Positions 25,025-34,079 of a DNA stretch of 64,000 nucleotides are shown here, piece after piece. A model generated the notes under the pieces. The model worked only from the letters and a program-made list of their open reading frames with translations, did not search any database and was not told where the DNA came from. Positions within the stretch are counted from its first letter, which is position 1. Every line of letters begins with the position of its first letter. Both the position numbers and the translations under genes were made by a program. Source of the DNA: Ruminococcus sp. FC2018 (lineage in GTDB: Bacteria > Bacillota > Clostridia > Oscillospirales > Ruminococcaceae); the NCBI RefSeq assembly GCF_000621805.1, contig NZ_JHXH01000009.1:1-64000 (forward strand). The letters are read 5' to 3'.

Positions 25025-26209
25025 TTATTTTTCATCAAGAATCTCTTTTAGAATTTCCATTCCCTTTATGATGTTTTCATCGCTAATGTTAAGCGGCGGC
25101 AGGAATCTGAGCTTTTCCTTTGCCGTAAGTATCAAAAGCCCTTTGTCTGCACACTTTGCAAGAATGTCAGAGGCTTTCTTTGTCTTCAGGCGCACCCCTA
25201 TCATAAGTCCCATGCCGTCAACGCCTTCGACCTCATCTATTTTTGCAAGCTCGCTTCTGAAAAGCTCTGCCTTGCGGTTTATTTCCTTGATGAACGCAGG
25301 GTCACTCACCTTGCCGATAACCACATTTCCACCGGCACAAGCCAGGGGATTTCCGCCGAAAGTGGAGCCGTGGGTGCTCTTTGTAAGCACGTCGCAGCAG
25401 CTTTCGTCTGCAAGGCAGGCACCGATGGGGATACCGCCTGCAAGACCTTTTGCAAGGGTAGTAATGTTTGGCTTGACACCGAACAGCTTTGATGTGAGAA
25501 CCGCACCTGTTCTGCCAACGCCGGTCTGCACCTCATCGGCGATGGTGAGGATATCGTCCTTGGCACATTCTTCAAAAATAGCGTCAACAAACTCCTGTGT
25601 CAAAGGACAAACGCCGCCTTCGCCCTGTACGAACTCGAACATTACGGCGCACACTCTGCCTTTGTTCTCCTCCAGCTTTGCTTTAAGGTCGTCGATATTG
25701 TTTGCCTCAACGTTTACAAAGCCCTCAAGAAACGGGAAAAAGTAGTTGTGGAAAACCTCCTGACCCGTTGCCGAAAGGGTAGCCAGCGTCCTGCCGTGGA
25801 ACGAGTTTACCAGAGTTATGATCATATTTCTCTGTGCGTCTTTGCCGTACTTGTCAAAGCTGTATTTTCTTGCAAGCTTGATAGCGCACTCGTTAGCCTC
25901 TGCGCCGGAGTTGCCAAAGAATATCTTGCTGTAGCCTGTTGCGCTGCAAAGCTTTTCCGCAAAGTCCGCCTGTACCTTTGTATAGTAATAATTTGAGGTA
26001 TGCTGTATGCTTCTTACCTGTGCGCAGACCGCATCTGCCCAGTCCTTATCGCAGTAGCCAAGGCTGTTTGTGCCGATACCGGAGCCGAAATCTATGTACT
26101 GTTTTCCGTCCTCTGCGGTGGCAGTCTGCTGCTGCCCTTTATCAAGCACGATGTCCAGTCGTCCGTAGGTGGACATAACATGCCGGTTGAATTTTTCTAT
26201 CGTATCCAT
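25025..26209 (-). CDS. argD: acetylornithine aminotransferase
   Basis: The product has 394 residues, a class-III PLP aminotransferase. Visible marks are GSGIGTNSLGY, the NSGAEANE phosphate-binding loop, FHGRTLATL, the DEVQTGVGRTG motif, and the PLP lysine in TTLAKGLAGG. It converts N-acetylglutamate semialdehyde to N-acetylornithine. GGAGGT precedes the start. It lies between the small membrane-protein gene and argF. Confidence 0.96.
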   Translation of the reverse strand: MDTIEKFNRHVMSTYGRLDIVLDKGQQQTATAEDGKQYIDFGSGIGTNSLGYCDKDWADAVCAQVRSIQHTSNYYYTKVQADFAEKLCSATGYSKIFFGNSGAEANECAIKLARKYSFDKYGKDAQRNMIITLVNSFHGRTLATLSATGQEVFHNYFFPFLEGFVNVEANNIDDLKAKLEENKGRVCAVMFEFVQGEGGVCPLTQEFVDAIFEECAKDDILTIADEVQTGVGRTGAVLTSKLFGVKPNITTLAKGLAGGIPIGACLADESCCDVLTKSTHGSTFGGNPLACAGGNVVIGKVSDPAFIKEINRKAELFRSELAKIDEVEGVDGMGLMIGVRLKTKKASDILAKCADKGLLILTAKEKLRFLPPLNISDENIIKGMEILKEILDEK

Positions 26210-26234
26210 TTTATTTTACCTCCGTTTATGTCGT

Positions 26235-26498
26235 TTATCTTACAAAAATCAGAAGCACCGTTACCACCATTATGCAAACGCCGTAGATAAGCACCATAAA
26301 GAATCTTGCCATGCCTTTTTTTCGTATGCAGCTGTCTGTCAGCATGGAGATAAGTGCAGTGTATGCAAGAATGTAATAAAAAATGCTGTTCACATTCACC
26401 CACCGTGACAAAACTCCAAGTCCCAGCGCAAGCACAAGGCACAATGCGGTGACTATGGCTGTGACGGTCAGGGCGGTCTTTTTGCTTTTTTCGTCCAT
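26235..26498 (-). CDS. small three-helix membrane protein, unknown
   Basis: The product has 87 residues with hydrophobic segments at about 9-30, 38-52 and 64-86 and a basic loop (RKKGMARF) between the last two. It sits between argB (12 bases after its stop) and argD (25 bases before). It reads as coding by its membrane pattern, but no clear ribosome site precedes the ATG, so it may rely on coupling. No known family recognised. Confidence 0.6.
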   Translation of the reverse strand: MDEKSKKTALTVTAIVTALCLVLALGLGVLSRWVNVNSIFYYILAYTALISMLTDSCIRKKGMARFFMVLIYGVCIMVVTVLLIFVR

Positions 26499-26510
26499 AT
26501 GCGTATTAAA

Positions 26511-27368
26511 TCAGATGAACTGTGTGCCGATACCCTCGTTGGTGAGCAGCTCGATAAGTATGGAGTGAGGTATTCTGCCGTCGATGATAGATGTCTTTCT
26601 GACGCCTCGTCTGACAGCCTCCACACAGCAGTCTATCTTGGGTATCATTCCGCCGCTGATGATGCCTTTCTTTTTCAGATAAGGCACCTCGCTGACGTTG
26701 ACCGTGGGGATAAGGGTGGAATCGTCGTCCTTGTCCTCTAAAAGACCTACGATGTCGGTCATAAGGATAAGGTTTTCCGCTCTCAGACAGGCAGCTATGC
26801 GTGAAGCTGCGGTGTCTGCATTTATGTTATAGCTGTGTCCGTCTTCACCGATACCCACGGTGGAGATTATGGGCACATAGCCGTTATTTATAGCGTCGAT
26901 TATAGGCTTTGTGGTTATTTTTTTGATGTCTCCCACATATCCCAGGTCTACCTCGCCCATAAGCTTCTGGGCAACTATCATCTGTCCGTCGCAGCCGCAA
27001 AGACCAAGAGCTTTGCCGCCGTGCATCTGAAGTGCGCTGACAAGCTCCTTGTTGACCTTGCCGCAAAGCACCATTTTCACTATGTCGATAGTTTCCTCGT
27101 CGGTGTAGCGCAGCCCGCCGATGAATTTGCTTTCCTTGCCCACACGCTTGAGCATTGCATTTATCTCCGGTCCGCCGCCATGGACAAGCACCACCTTTAT
27201 TCCTACCATGCTCAGAAGCACGATATCATTCATGACTGCATCTTTAAGCTCGTCGTTGGTCATTGCATTTCCGCCGTATTTAACAACCACGATCTTGTCG
27301 TGATACTTCTGGATATACGGCAATGCGTCGATGAGCACCTGCGAGCGCATATTGTTTTTCAGTTCCAT
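26511..27368 (-). CDS. argB: acetylglutamate kinase
   Basis: The product has 285 residues of the amino-acid kinase fold. VVKYGGNAM is at about 28-36 (catalytic Lys), VLVHGGGPEIN at about 61-71, and ADTAASRIA holds the conserved Asp/Ala segment. It phosphorylates N-acetylglutamate, the usual arginine-feedback step in the cyclic pathway made possible by ArgJ. The start is five bases after the stop of the PH-like membrane protein gene, so translation is coupled. Confidence 0.95.
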   Translation of the reverse strand: MELKNNMRSQVLIDALPYIQKYHDKIVVVKYGGNAMTNDELKDAVMNDIVLLSMVGIKVVLVHGGGPEINAMLKRVGKESKFIGGLRYTDEETIDIVKMVLCGKVNKELVSALQMHGGKALGLCGCDGQMIVAQKLMGEVDLGYVGDIKKITTKPIIDAINNGYVPIISTVGIGEDGHSYNINADTAASRIAACLRAENLILMTDIVGLLEDKDDDSTLIPTVNVSEVPYLKKKGIISGGMIPKIDCCVEAVRRGVRKTSIIDGRIPHSILIELLTNEGIGTQFI

Positions 27369-27373
27369 TTTAC

Positions 27374-28246
27374 CTACTCCCCATCTTCCTTATATTCTTC
27401 ATCTGTGGCAAGCAGAGCGTCCATAGTAAGCTGGTCGGGAAGCTCAAGCTCGTCCATCTGTGCATCTGTTTTTTGTTTGTGCAGCCCCTCGCCGTAGTCT
27501 GTAACGATGGTCCTTTGGTATTTCCTTTGGGGCGCAGCGGCAGTTTTTATCTCGCCGTAGCCGGAGCTGTTTTCGCTTATAAACTCGTTCCTCAGATCTC
27601 TGTCCATTATAAGTGTCCTGATGATCTGGAATGCCTGAGAAAAATCCCTTGTCATATATATCCCGCAGTGCTGATACGCTCCGCCGAAGATAACGGGGTA
27701 TTCAGGCTCGCTTGTGGCGAAGATAACATTTCCGATCTTTGGTCCCCGCTTTTCCGGGATAACGTAGATTATATCGTTTATATCCGTTATGTTCACATCG
27801 TCCCTATGCCTTGCGATTATCCGCTTGTCGGTTATAAGATATTTTATCTTTCCGATCGCTTCAAGGTCAGGACTGGTGTCTATAAAATGCCAGTATAACA
27901 GCACACCGGTCGTATAAACAAACGGAAACGCCAGTGCAATAAGAATAAGCGCAGTTCTGGAGGTGTCGTTGAGCCACATTATAAACAAAGTTACTGCCGC
28001 TATGACAACGATCACAAGCGTGACAATAGACTTTATGTCAAAGTATCTTTTCAGGATCTTTGTATGCTTCTTTTTCTGCTTTGGCACCTTTCCCGAGCAC
28101 TCGAACATTATCCTTTCGCCGCTTAGCAGATAGGCTCTGTAAAGCTTGATTATCCGCTGGTTTTCCTCCCGTGAAACAATGGTGTTGACGGGTGAATTAT
28201 ATCTTAATTCAAGCTCGCCGTTTATGCCGTAATTCTTGTAATACAT
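27374..28246 (-). CDS. membrane protein with PH-like cytoplasmic domain, unknown
   Basis: The product has 290 residues; the ribosome site GGGGAGA precedes the ATG. Residues about 70-120 hold two membrane helices. About 130-215 look like a bacterial PH-type domain (KYLITDKRIIARHRDDVNITDINDI). The C-terminus is acidic (EEYKEDGE). Function unknown. The gene is inserted in the arginine cluster, directly before and coupled to argB. Confidence 0.75.
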   Translation of the reverse strand: MYYKNYGINGELELRYNSPVNTIVSREENQRIIKLYRAYLLSGERIMFECSGKVPKQKKKHTKILKRYFDIKSIVTLVIVVIAAVTLFIMWLNDTSRTALILIALAFPFVYTTGVLLYWHFIDTSPDLEAIGKIKYLITDKRIIARHRDDVNITDINDIIYVIPEKRGPKIGNVIFATSEPEYPVIFGGAYQHCGIYMTRDFSQAFQIIRTLIMDRDLRNEFISENSSGYGEIKTAAAPQRKYQRTIVTDYGEGLHKQKTDAQMDELELPDQLTMDALLATDEEYKEDGE

Positions 28247-28276
28247 AGCTTTCTCCCCTTGTTCTCCCTTTGTTCT

Positions 28277-28465
28277 TTAATTTTGTTTTTTCTTCATTCT
28301 CTCCCGGTATTTATAATATCTTTTATGTAGTTTCTTTCTTAGCTCTTCTTCCTGTGATTTTTCCTCATCACTCAGCTCATAGCCCTGCACAGGTTCTCTG
28401 CTGCCGGTAAGAAGGATCTGCCGGTTCTTATACAATTTCCTGTTGAAATCATATTCCGTTTTTGT
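28277..28465 (-). other. open frame of 62 codons between argJ and the PH-like gene; possible gene remnant
   Basis: The frame opens after a TAG at 28466 and ends at TAA 28277. Its translation is highly charged (GYELSDEEKSQEEELRKKL, then RYYKYRERMKKK), with codon use like its neighbours and so unlikely to be random. There is no ATG before the last residues; only a TTG at 28435 is possible and its ribosome site is too close. It may be the 3' remnant of a decayed gene or a small gene with an odd start. Confidence 0.4.
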
Positions 28466-28490
28466 CTACCAACTGAAAGAGAACCGCCCG

Positions 28491-29783
28491 TCAGCTCCTG
28501 TAATCTCCGTTTATCTTAACGTAATCGTATGTCAGGTCGCAGCCGTAGGCAGTTGCCTTGCCGTCGCCGTCACCCACGCTTACAAGGATCTGTATCTCAT
28601 CCTCAACAAGGACTTTCTTTGCCGTTTCCTCAGAGAACTCAACCCCTGCGCCGTTGGTGCAAACGTGCACTTCGCCTGCTTTTGAGCGCAGCTTTACGTC
28701 AACTTTATCTATATCAAATTCCGCATCTGCATAACCTATGGCGCAAAGCACACGTCCCCAGTTTGCATCTGCGCCGAACATAGCGCACTTAAAAAGGGGA
28801 GAGCAGATAACGCTCTTTGCAATAACGATAGCTGTGTCAAGGTCCTTTGCTCCGCTGACGGTACATTCAAGGAGCTTTGTTGCGCCCTCTCCGTCCTTTG
28901 CCAGCATTTTTGTAATGTTCATCATCACGATGTAAAGAGCTTTTCTGAACTTGTCAAAAGCCTCGCCATCCGTGGTTATCTCATCGTTGCCTGCAAGTCC
29001 GTTTGCCATTACTGCAAGGGTGTCGTTGGTTGACTGGTCACTGTCAACACTAAGGCAGTTGTATGTTATCTTAACGTTTTCCACCAGAGCCTTTTTCAGC
29101 ATCTCAGGTGATACTGCACAGTCAGTTGTGACTACGTTAAGGGTGGTTGCCATGTTGGGGTGTATCATTCCGCTGCCCTTGCCCATTGCGCCCATACGGC
29201 ATATTCTGCCGCCAACTTCAAACTCAACGGCAACTTCCTTTTTCACGGTGTCTGTGGTCATTATCGCTGTGGCAGCTTTAACGTTACCGTCATATGACAG
29301 CCCTGAAAAAAGCTCGTCTATCTTTCTTTCCACAGGCTCGATGGGGAATATCTGTCCGATAACTCCTGTCTGTGCCACAAGCACTTCTTCGGGTTTTATG
29401 TTCATTCTTTCTGCCACAAGCTCACACATCCTGTAAGCCTTCTGCTCGCCGTCGGCATTGCAGGTGTTGGCATTTTTTGAGTTGAGTATGAACGCCTGTG
29501 CTTTACCACCGGTGGCAGAAAGGTTTTTCTGTGACACGGTCACAGGTGCGCCTTTGACTTTATTTTGTGTGAATACCGCTGCCGCATTGCACATTCTGTC
29601 GCTTGTCACAAGGCACAGGTCGTTTTTGGTGTTGCTTATAGGGCTTTCGTTGCCGTCGTTTCCGGCATGGGGGTCCTTTATGCCGCAGTACAGACCGTTA
29701 GCTTTGAAGCCTCGGGGCGCACATATTCCCCAGTCGATATATTCAAATCCTTCAAATTTCTCCTTAGTGATTTCCTTGCTCAT
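28491..29783 (-). CDS. argJ: bifunctional ornithine acetyltransferase / N-acetylglutamate synthase
   Basis: The product has 430 residues. The start at 29783 has GAGGTG upstream. The self-cleavage region HPNMATTL is present (new N-terminal nucleophile Thr), with GKGSGM just before it. ArgJ passes the acetyl group from N-acetylornithine to glutamate and may also use acetyl-CoA, so a separate argA is not needed; none is seen here. It also fits the absence of argE. It is followed by the ORF fragment and preceded by the frameshifted lipoprotein region. Confidence 0.96.
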   Translation of the reverse strand: MSKEITKEKFEGFEYIDWGICAPRGFKANGLYCGIKDPHAGNDGNESPISNTKNDLCLVTSDRMCNAAAVFTQNKVKGAPVTVSQKNLSATGGKAQAFILNSKNANTCNADGEQKAYRMCELVAERMNIKPEEVLVAQTGVIGQIFPIEPVERKIDELFSGLSYDGNVKAATAIMTTDTVKKEVAVEFEVGGRICRMGAMGKGSGMIHPNMATTLNVVTTDCAVSPEMLKKALVENVKITYNCLSVDSDQSTNDTLAVMANGLAGNDEITTDGEAFDKFRKALYIVMMNITKMLAKDGEGATKLLECTVSGAKDLDTAIVIAKSVICSPLFKCAMFGADANWGRVLCAIGYADAEFDIDKVDVKLRSKAGEVHVCTNGAGVEFSEETAKKVLVEDEIQILVSVGDGDGKATAYGCDLTYDYVKINGDYRS

Positions 29784-29803
29784 TTTAAAACACCTCAATA
29801 TAT

Positions 29804-29977
29804 TTATGGTTCTGTTCCAACGTATTCAATAATGTTGCTCACACGCACATAGCCGTTTCCATCGTGCGCTACAAGATACACCCTGTGTATCCCCTCGCTT
29901 CCCTTTCGCCACTGATACTGCGTTTCAAGCGTCAGCTCATTTTCAGCACCGCTGCCGAGACCACACACTTTTGCGTG
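29804..29977 (-). pseudogene. 3' segment of the lipoprotein gene in a shifted frame
   Basis: A second minus frame is open from just after TGA (29978-29980) to TAA at 29804. It reads LGSGAENELTLETQYQW then HRVYLVAHDGNGYVRVSNI, which looks like real protein. It overlaps the end of the lipoprotein ORF (stop at 29932) and has no start of its own. One extra A in the AAAA run at 29969-29972 would join the two into a product of about 217 residues. Either the gene is frameshifted or the sequence has an error. Confidence 0.5.
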
Positions 29978-30456
29978 TCAAGCTTTGCACTCGTCACCGT
30001 GTTGTACGGCTCGTTGGGTGCTGTGCAGTAAAGCAGCACCAGATTTTTTTCAGGAACTCCGCGCAGCTCGCTTTTATTGTAGTAAAAAGCTATCTGTCCA
30101 TCGTCAACGCCGTCATATTCCACCTCTATCGGCGAGCCGATAAGCCCCACCACGCGGTTGTGAAGAACGTGCATGCTTTCCGAAAGTGATGCCTTGCGCT
30201 CTATGTCGCCGCTGCACTTTCCCGAAAGCTCCACCTTTGTAAGCTCGGGCTTTTTATCGTTGTTTATCTCCAGTGTCAGTACTTGCCGACCACTATTGTC
30301 AGCCGCCTCACTCTCGCTTGCCTGTCTGCTTGAAGTATTGCTCTCACTCTGCTGCGAGAATGATACATCACCCTCGCTGCCGCCCTTTTCAGACTCACCG
30401 CACGATGCAAACAGCATACATACGCACATAACTGCTGCCATAAGCCTGCTTTTCAA
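29932..30456 (-). CDS. small lipoprotein, probably truncated by a frameshift
   Basis: The product has 174 residues with a lipoprotein signal (LFASC, Cys near 19) and then a Ser/Glu-rich linker (about 22-60), so it is a surface lipoprotein. The rest is beta-rich with no family recognised. The coding signal appears to continue after its stop in another frame down to 29804, as described in the adjacent entry. Located between the GNAT gene and argJ. Confidence 0.6.
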   Translation of the reverse strand: MKSRLMAAVMCVCMLFASCGESEKGGSEGDVSFSQQSESNTSSRQASESEAADNSGRQVLTLEINNDKKPELTKVELSGKCSGDIERKASLSESMHVLHNRVVGLIGSPIEVEYDGVDDGQIAFYYNKSELRGVPEKNLVLLYCTAPNEPYNTVTSAKLDTQKCVVSAAVLKMS

Positions 30457-30581
30457 TTTTTGTCCTCCTGTTTTGTTATCTTAGCATCTTTTTTATGTAT
30501 ACCGCATAACTCATCGCCTCGCCGCAGTACGCCCCGTACTGTTCGATCGATCAGTTATCTGCGCCTTATCATCTCGTTATG

Positions 30582-31025
30582 TTAAGTGTCTATCCTGACC
30601 ATTTCGGTGATCGTCTTGTTCCTGTATATCAGATCCTGCCGTGAGGTAAAACCGCTTTTTTCCCAGAAAGCATTTCCGGCTGTATTCTTTGAAAATACGA
30701 CCAGAGCCGTCTTGTTGATGCCCAATGATTTCAATGCCCCCATAGCTTTGTTTACAAGCCTTGTGGCAATTCCCTGATGTCTGTGTTCAGGGTCAACTGC
30801 TGTGTGGTAGATATAGCCTCTTCTTCCGTCGCTGCCTGCGATTATCACGCCGACGATCTTGTGGTCATCCTGTGCAACAAAGCAGGTATCGGGATTTCTG
30901 TTCAGAAACCTTTGTATTCCCTCTTTTGAATCGTCTAAATTATTCAGCCCCATTCCCGCACAGGACAGCCACAGCTTGTAAACCTGTTCATAATCGGATA
31001 TATCCATTATTCTGTATTCTATCAT
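30582..31025 (-). CDS. GNAT-family N-acetyltransferase
   Basis: The product has 147 residues. The acetyl-CoA-binding motif A is seen in YIYHTAVDPEHRHQGIATRL (Q/RxxGxA as HQGIA), followed by GxNKTALVVFSKN and the typical FWEKSGF near 122. It transfers an acetyl group to an unknown amine. It lies between argC and the lipoprotein. A link to the N-acetylated arginine intermediates is tempting but not shown by the sequence. Confidence 0.88.
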   Translation of the reverse strand: MIEYRIMDISDYEQVYKLWLSCAGMGLNNLDDSKEGIQRFLNRNPDTCFVAQDDHKIVGVIIAGSDGRRGYIYHTAVDPEHRHQGIATRLVNKAMGALKSLGINKTALVVFSKNTAGNAFWEKSGFTSRQDLIYRNKTITEMVRIDT

Positions 31026-31064
31026 TTTGTTTACCCTGAATTTTTTGTTCGTAAAACTCTTGCT

Positions 31065-31118
31065 CGGTTTTTATGTTTTGGGGGCTTTCCGGTCGCCCCC
31101 ATACCCCTTCGGGCTATC
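31065..31118 (-). other. G-rich hairpin between GNAT and argC
   Basis: Minus strand GGGGGC-GACCGGAAA-GCCCCC (31080-31100), preceded by GCCCGAAGGGGT, which can fold in turn. There is no T run after the stem, so it resembles an RNA stability or processing hairpin rather than a terminator. Confidence 0.4.
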
Positions 31119-31141
31119 TTTACTACAAAGCAATTATGTTT

Positions 31142-32089
31142 TTACTCCAGTCCCGTTGCCTCGTCCAGACCCAGCATAATGTTCATGCACTGCACCGCCG
31201 CACCGCTTGCACCCTTTCCCAGGTTGTCAAGCCTTGAGCAAAGCAGTATCTGTTCGTTATTTCCGCAGACAAATATCTGCATATTGTTTGTCCCGGCAAG
31301 GGTGTTGGCAGGCAAAAAGCCGTCAGCCAGAGTTTCCTTTCCGCCAAGCTCCATTACTTTCACAAAGTGCTGACCTGCATAGTGTGCGCTCATTATCTCG
31401 TGTATATCTGCAGGGGAATATTTGTTAGTCAGACACCTGCTCACCAGCGGCAGAGTCACCACCATTCCCGCAAAGTAATCGTCAACGATAGGATTGAACA
31501 TGGGCGGATATTTCAGACCGCAGACCGCCTGCATCTCGGGAAGATGCTTGTGGGTCTGACCCAGGGCATACTGGCGGGGGGAGCACATTTCTTCCGTCTT
31601 GTCCTCGCTTTCGATAGCCGCTATCATCTTTTTTCCGCCGCCGCTGTAACCGGACACCGCATGGCAGGTAACAGGGTAGTCCTGCGGAAGAACTCCCGCT
31701 TTCACAAGGGGATAGCACAGCGAGATAAAGCCGCTGGCATAGCAGCCGGGCACAGCAACTCTTTTTGAATTGCGGATATTCTCCCTGTGTTTCTCGCTCA
31801 GCTCCGGGAAGCCGTAGTCCCAGTCGGGATTTGTTCTGTGAGCTGTTGAAGCGTCAATGATACGCACATCGGGATTTGTGCAAAGGCTTACAGCCTCTTT
31901 TGCGGCAGCGTCGGGCAGACAGAGAAATGTTATGTCCGAGCTGTTGATAAGCTTTGCCCTTTCTGCGCTGTCCTTGCGCTTGTCCTCATCTATCAGCAGT
32001 ATCTCAAGGTCATCACGCTTTGCAAAACGCTCAAATATCTTCAGACCTGTGGTACCTTCTTTTCCGTCAATAAAAACCTTTGTTTTCAT
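31142..32089 (-). CDS. argC: N-acetyl-gamma-glutamyl-phosphate reductase (short type)
   Basis: The product has 315 residues; the start at 32089 has AGGAGAG upstream and longer in-frame starts have none. The N-terminus FIDGKEGTTGLKIFERF is the NADP-binding region of the short ArgC class, and the catalytic Cys is in VPGCYASGF near 114. It reduces N-acetylglutamyl phosphate to the semialdehyde. The length is about 30 residues below the common long class, which fits this subtype and is not a truncation. Confidence 0.94.
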   Translation of the reverse strand: MKTKVFIDGKEGTTGLKIFERFAKRDDLEILLIDEDKRKDSAERAKLINSSDITFLCLPDAAAKEAVSLCTNPDVRIIDASTAHRTNPDWDYGFPELSEKHRENIRNSKRVAVPGCYASGFISLCYPLVKAGVLPQDYPVTCHAVSGYSGGGKKMIAAIESEDKTEEMCSPRQYALGQTHKHLPEMQAVCGLKYPPMFNPIVDDYFAGMVVTLPLVSRCLTNKYSPADIHEIMSAHYAGQHFVKVMELGGKETLADGFLPANTLAGTNNMQIFVCGNNEQILLCSRLDNLGKGASGAAVQCMNIMLGLDEATGLE

Positions 32090-32102
32090 TTTACTTTCTC
32101 TC

Positions 32103-32573
32103 CTAATCATCAAGGATCTTTTTGTATTTTTTATCCTCATGGAGCTTTTTGTCACGCTTTTGTTTTTTGCGCATTTCAAGCAGCTCCCTGTCTGCAAAAA
32201 TGTTTCCCATGCCGCTGCCGAATAGTATGCAAAAGCCTGTGACAACCAGCACATTCGGCACTATCGCTCTCACAGAGGGGATAAGGACATACTCAGCGGC
32301 AATTATGGGTATTATGCCAAATGGCATTACCGGGGTGATACCGTTGTGCTTTGCGAATTTGAAACACAGCACAAATGTACACACGGGATACACCAGCATA
32401 AATCCCAAAAGCACCGTGAGCCCGTAGGGGATAATGTAGTCCGCCAGCATATACAGCAGATTGAATATCCCTGCCCATATCAGCACAAACAGCACTGCCC
32501 ACAAGCCCGGTCTTTTTTCAATGGCATTGTGTGGTACTTTGGCTTTAGTATTTTTCAATGGCTTTTTCAACAT
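32103..32573 (-). CDS. four-helix membrane protein, unknown
   Basis: The product has 156 residues. Hydrophobic segments are at about 25-47, 50-70, 80-97 and 104-123. The tail is highly basic and charged (RKKQKRDKKLHEDKKYKK). The gene overlaps the 3' end of argH by 29 bases and ends 13 bases before argC, so it belongs to the argH-argC transcript. No family recognised. Confidence 0.7.
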   Translation of the reverse strand: MLKKPLKNTKAKVPHNAIEKRPGLWAVLFVLIWAGIFNLLYMLADYIIPYGLTVLLGFMLVYPVCTFVLCFKFAKHNGITPVMPFGIIPIIAAEYVLIPSVRAIVPNVLVVTGFCILFGSGMGNIFADRELLEMRKKQKRDKKLHEDKKYKKILDD

Positions 32574-33927
32574 ATTCTATCTGTTCCTTTACACGCTCGG
32601 GAGCAGGACCGCCTTCGCTTTTTCTTTGCATAACGCAGGTATCAAGGTTTATAGCGTCAAACACATCGCTTTCAAACTTGTCGCACAGCTCCTTATAACA
32701 CTCAAGCTCCAGTGTTTCCAGGGTACAGCCCTTTTCGATACAGGTGTGTACCAGTGTTCCGGTTATTTTATATGCATCTCTGAAAGGCATACCCTTTTTA
32801 ACCAGATAATCTGCGCAGTCTGTGGCGTTGATAAAGCCCTTTGCCGCAGCCATCCGCATATTTTCCGAAAGGACTTTCATGGTTGCCAGCATAGGGTCAA
32901 AGGTGACCAAGCAAAGCTTAACGGTGTCTATTGCGTCAAATATTGCTTCCTTGTCTTCCTGCATATCCTTGTTGTACGCAAGGGGGATACCTTTCATCAT
33001 TGTCAGAAGCGTCATAAGGTCGCCGTAGACTCTGCCTGTTTTGCCACGGATAAGCTCGGTAACGTCAGGGTTCTTTTTCTGGGGCATTATCGAAGAGCCT
33101 GTTGCGTAGGCATCGTCAAGCTCCACGAATTTGAATTCCCATGAGCACCAGAGAATAACCTCCTCGGAGAACCTTGAAAGGTGCATCATAAGAATGGAAA
33201 GTGCCGAGCACAGCTCACAGCAGAAATCTCTGTCCGAAACGCCGTCAAGGGAATTCTGAGTTATCTGTGCAAATCCCAGCAGGTCGCATACTCTCTGTCT
33301 GTCTATGGGATATGTTGTTCCGGCAAGTGCACCGCTGCCAAGAGGCATTGTGTCGGTCCTGTCGTAGGCATCCTTCAGCCGTCCCAGGTCTCTTACGAAC
33401 ATATTTGCATATGCCATAAGGTGGTGGGCAAAAGTTATTGGCTGTGCCCTCTGGAGGTGGGTATAGCCGGGCATAATGGTAAGGGTGTGCTTTTTGGCAA
33501 TGTCAGTTACCGTCTGTGTGAGCTTTTTCAGCAGGGCGATGATCTCCCTTGTTTCATCTTTAAGGGTCATTCTTACGTCCAGGGCGACTTGATCGTTTCT
33601 GGATCTTGCAGTGTGCAGACGCTTTCCGGTGTCACCCAGTCTTTTTGTCAGCTCTGCCTCCACAAACATATGTATATCCTCGGCATTGGGGTCAAACTGA
33701 AGCTTGCCGCTGTCTATATCGCTGAGGATCTCCTTTAGTCCTTTTACGATAGTTTCGCTTTCGGACTTTTCAATAATTCCGCACTCGCCAAGCATTACAG
33801 CGTGAGCTATTGAACCGGTTATGTCCTGCCTGTACATCCTTGCATCGAATTTTATGGATGAGTTGAAGTCGTTGACCCTTTCATCCGCCTCTTTTGTAAA
33901 TCTTCCTGCCCACATTTTCTGAGACAT
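32545..33927 (-). CDS. argH: argininosuccinate lyase
   Basis: The product has 460 residues of the fumarase/aspartase superfamily. The signature GSSIMPQKKNPD is near 281, with HTARSRNDQ near 105 and the catalytic-His region TIMPGYTHLQRAQP near 155. It splits argininosuccinate into arginine and fumarate, the last step of the pathway. It is the first gene of the minus-strand run that continues to argF. AAGGACGG precedes the ATG. Confidence 0.97.
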   Translation of the reverse strand: MSQKMWAGRFTKEADERVNDFNSSIKFDARMYRQDITGSIAHAVMLGECGIIEKSESETIVKGLKEILSDIDSGKLQFDPNAEDIHMFVEAELTKRLGDTGKRLHTARSRNDQVALDVRMTLKDETREIIALLKKLTQTVTDIAKKHTLTIMPGYTHLQRAQPITFAHHLMAYANMFVRDLGRLKDAYDRTDTMPLGSGALAGTTYPIDRQRVCDLLGFAQITQNSLDGVSDRDFCCELCSALSILMMHLSRFSEEVILWCSWEFKFVELDDAYATGSSIMPQKKNPDVTELIRGKTGRVYGDLMTLLTMMKGIPLAYNKDMQEDKEAIFDAIDTVKLCLVTFDPMLATMKVLSENMRMAAAKGFINATDCADYLVKKGMPFRDAYKITGTLVHTCIEKGCTLETLELECYKELCDKFESDVFDAINLDTCVMQRKSEGGPAPERVKEQIEYVEKAIEKY

Positions 33928-33971
33928 TGTCTTTACCGTCCTTTTACTTTATTTGTTTGTCTGTGCCGGCT

Positions 33972-34018
33972 AAAAAACGAGCGGGCAAAACAACTCATTC
34001 GCAGAGTTGTCCTGCCCT
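33972..34018 (-). terminator. terminator after the argG-pentapeptide operon
   Basis: Minus-strand stem GGGCAGGACAACTC / GAGTTGTTTTGCCC (two mismatches) is followed by GCTCGTTTTTT. A second smaller hairpin (GCCCG...CGGGC, 34036-34067) lies just before it. Confidence 0.75.
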
Positions 34019-34079
34019 GAAAATTCTCAATGGAAAGCCCGATATCTTTTTTTCAAAACGGGCATCCTGTGATCGGACA

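Noticed and set aside
29784-29806. Start of argJ placed further upstream at 29798
   Set aside because: The 29783 ATG has a good GAGGTG site eight bases before it and matches the usual ArgJ start; the longer start has none.
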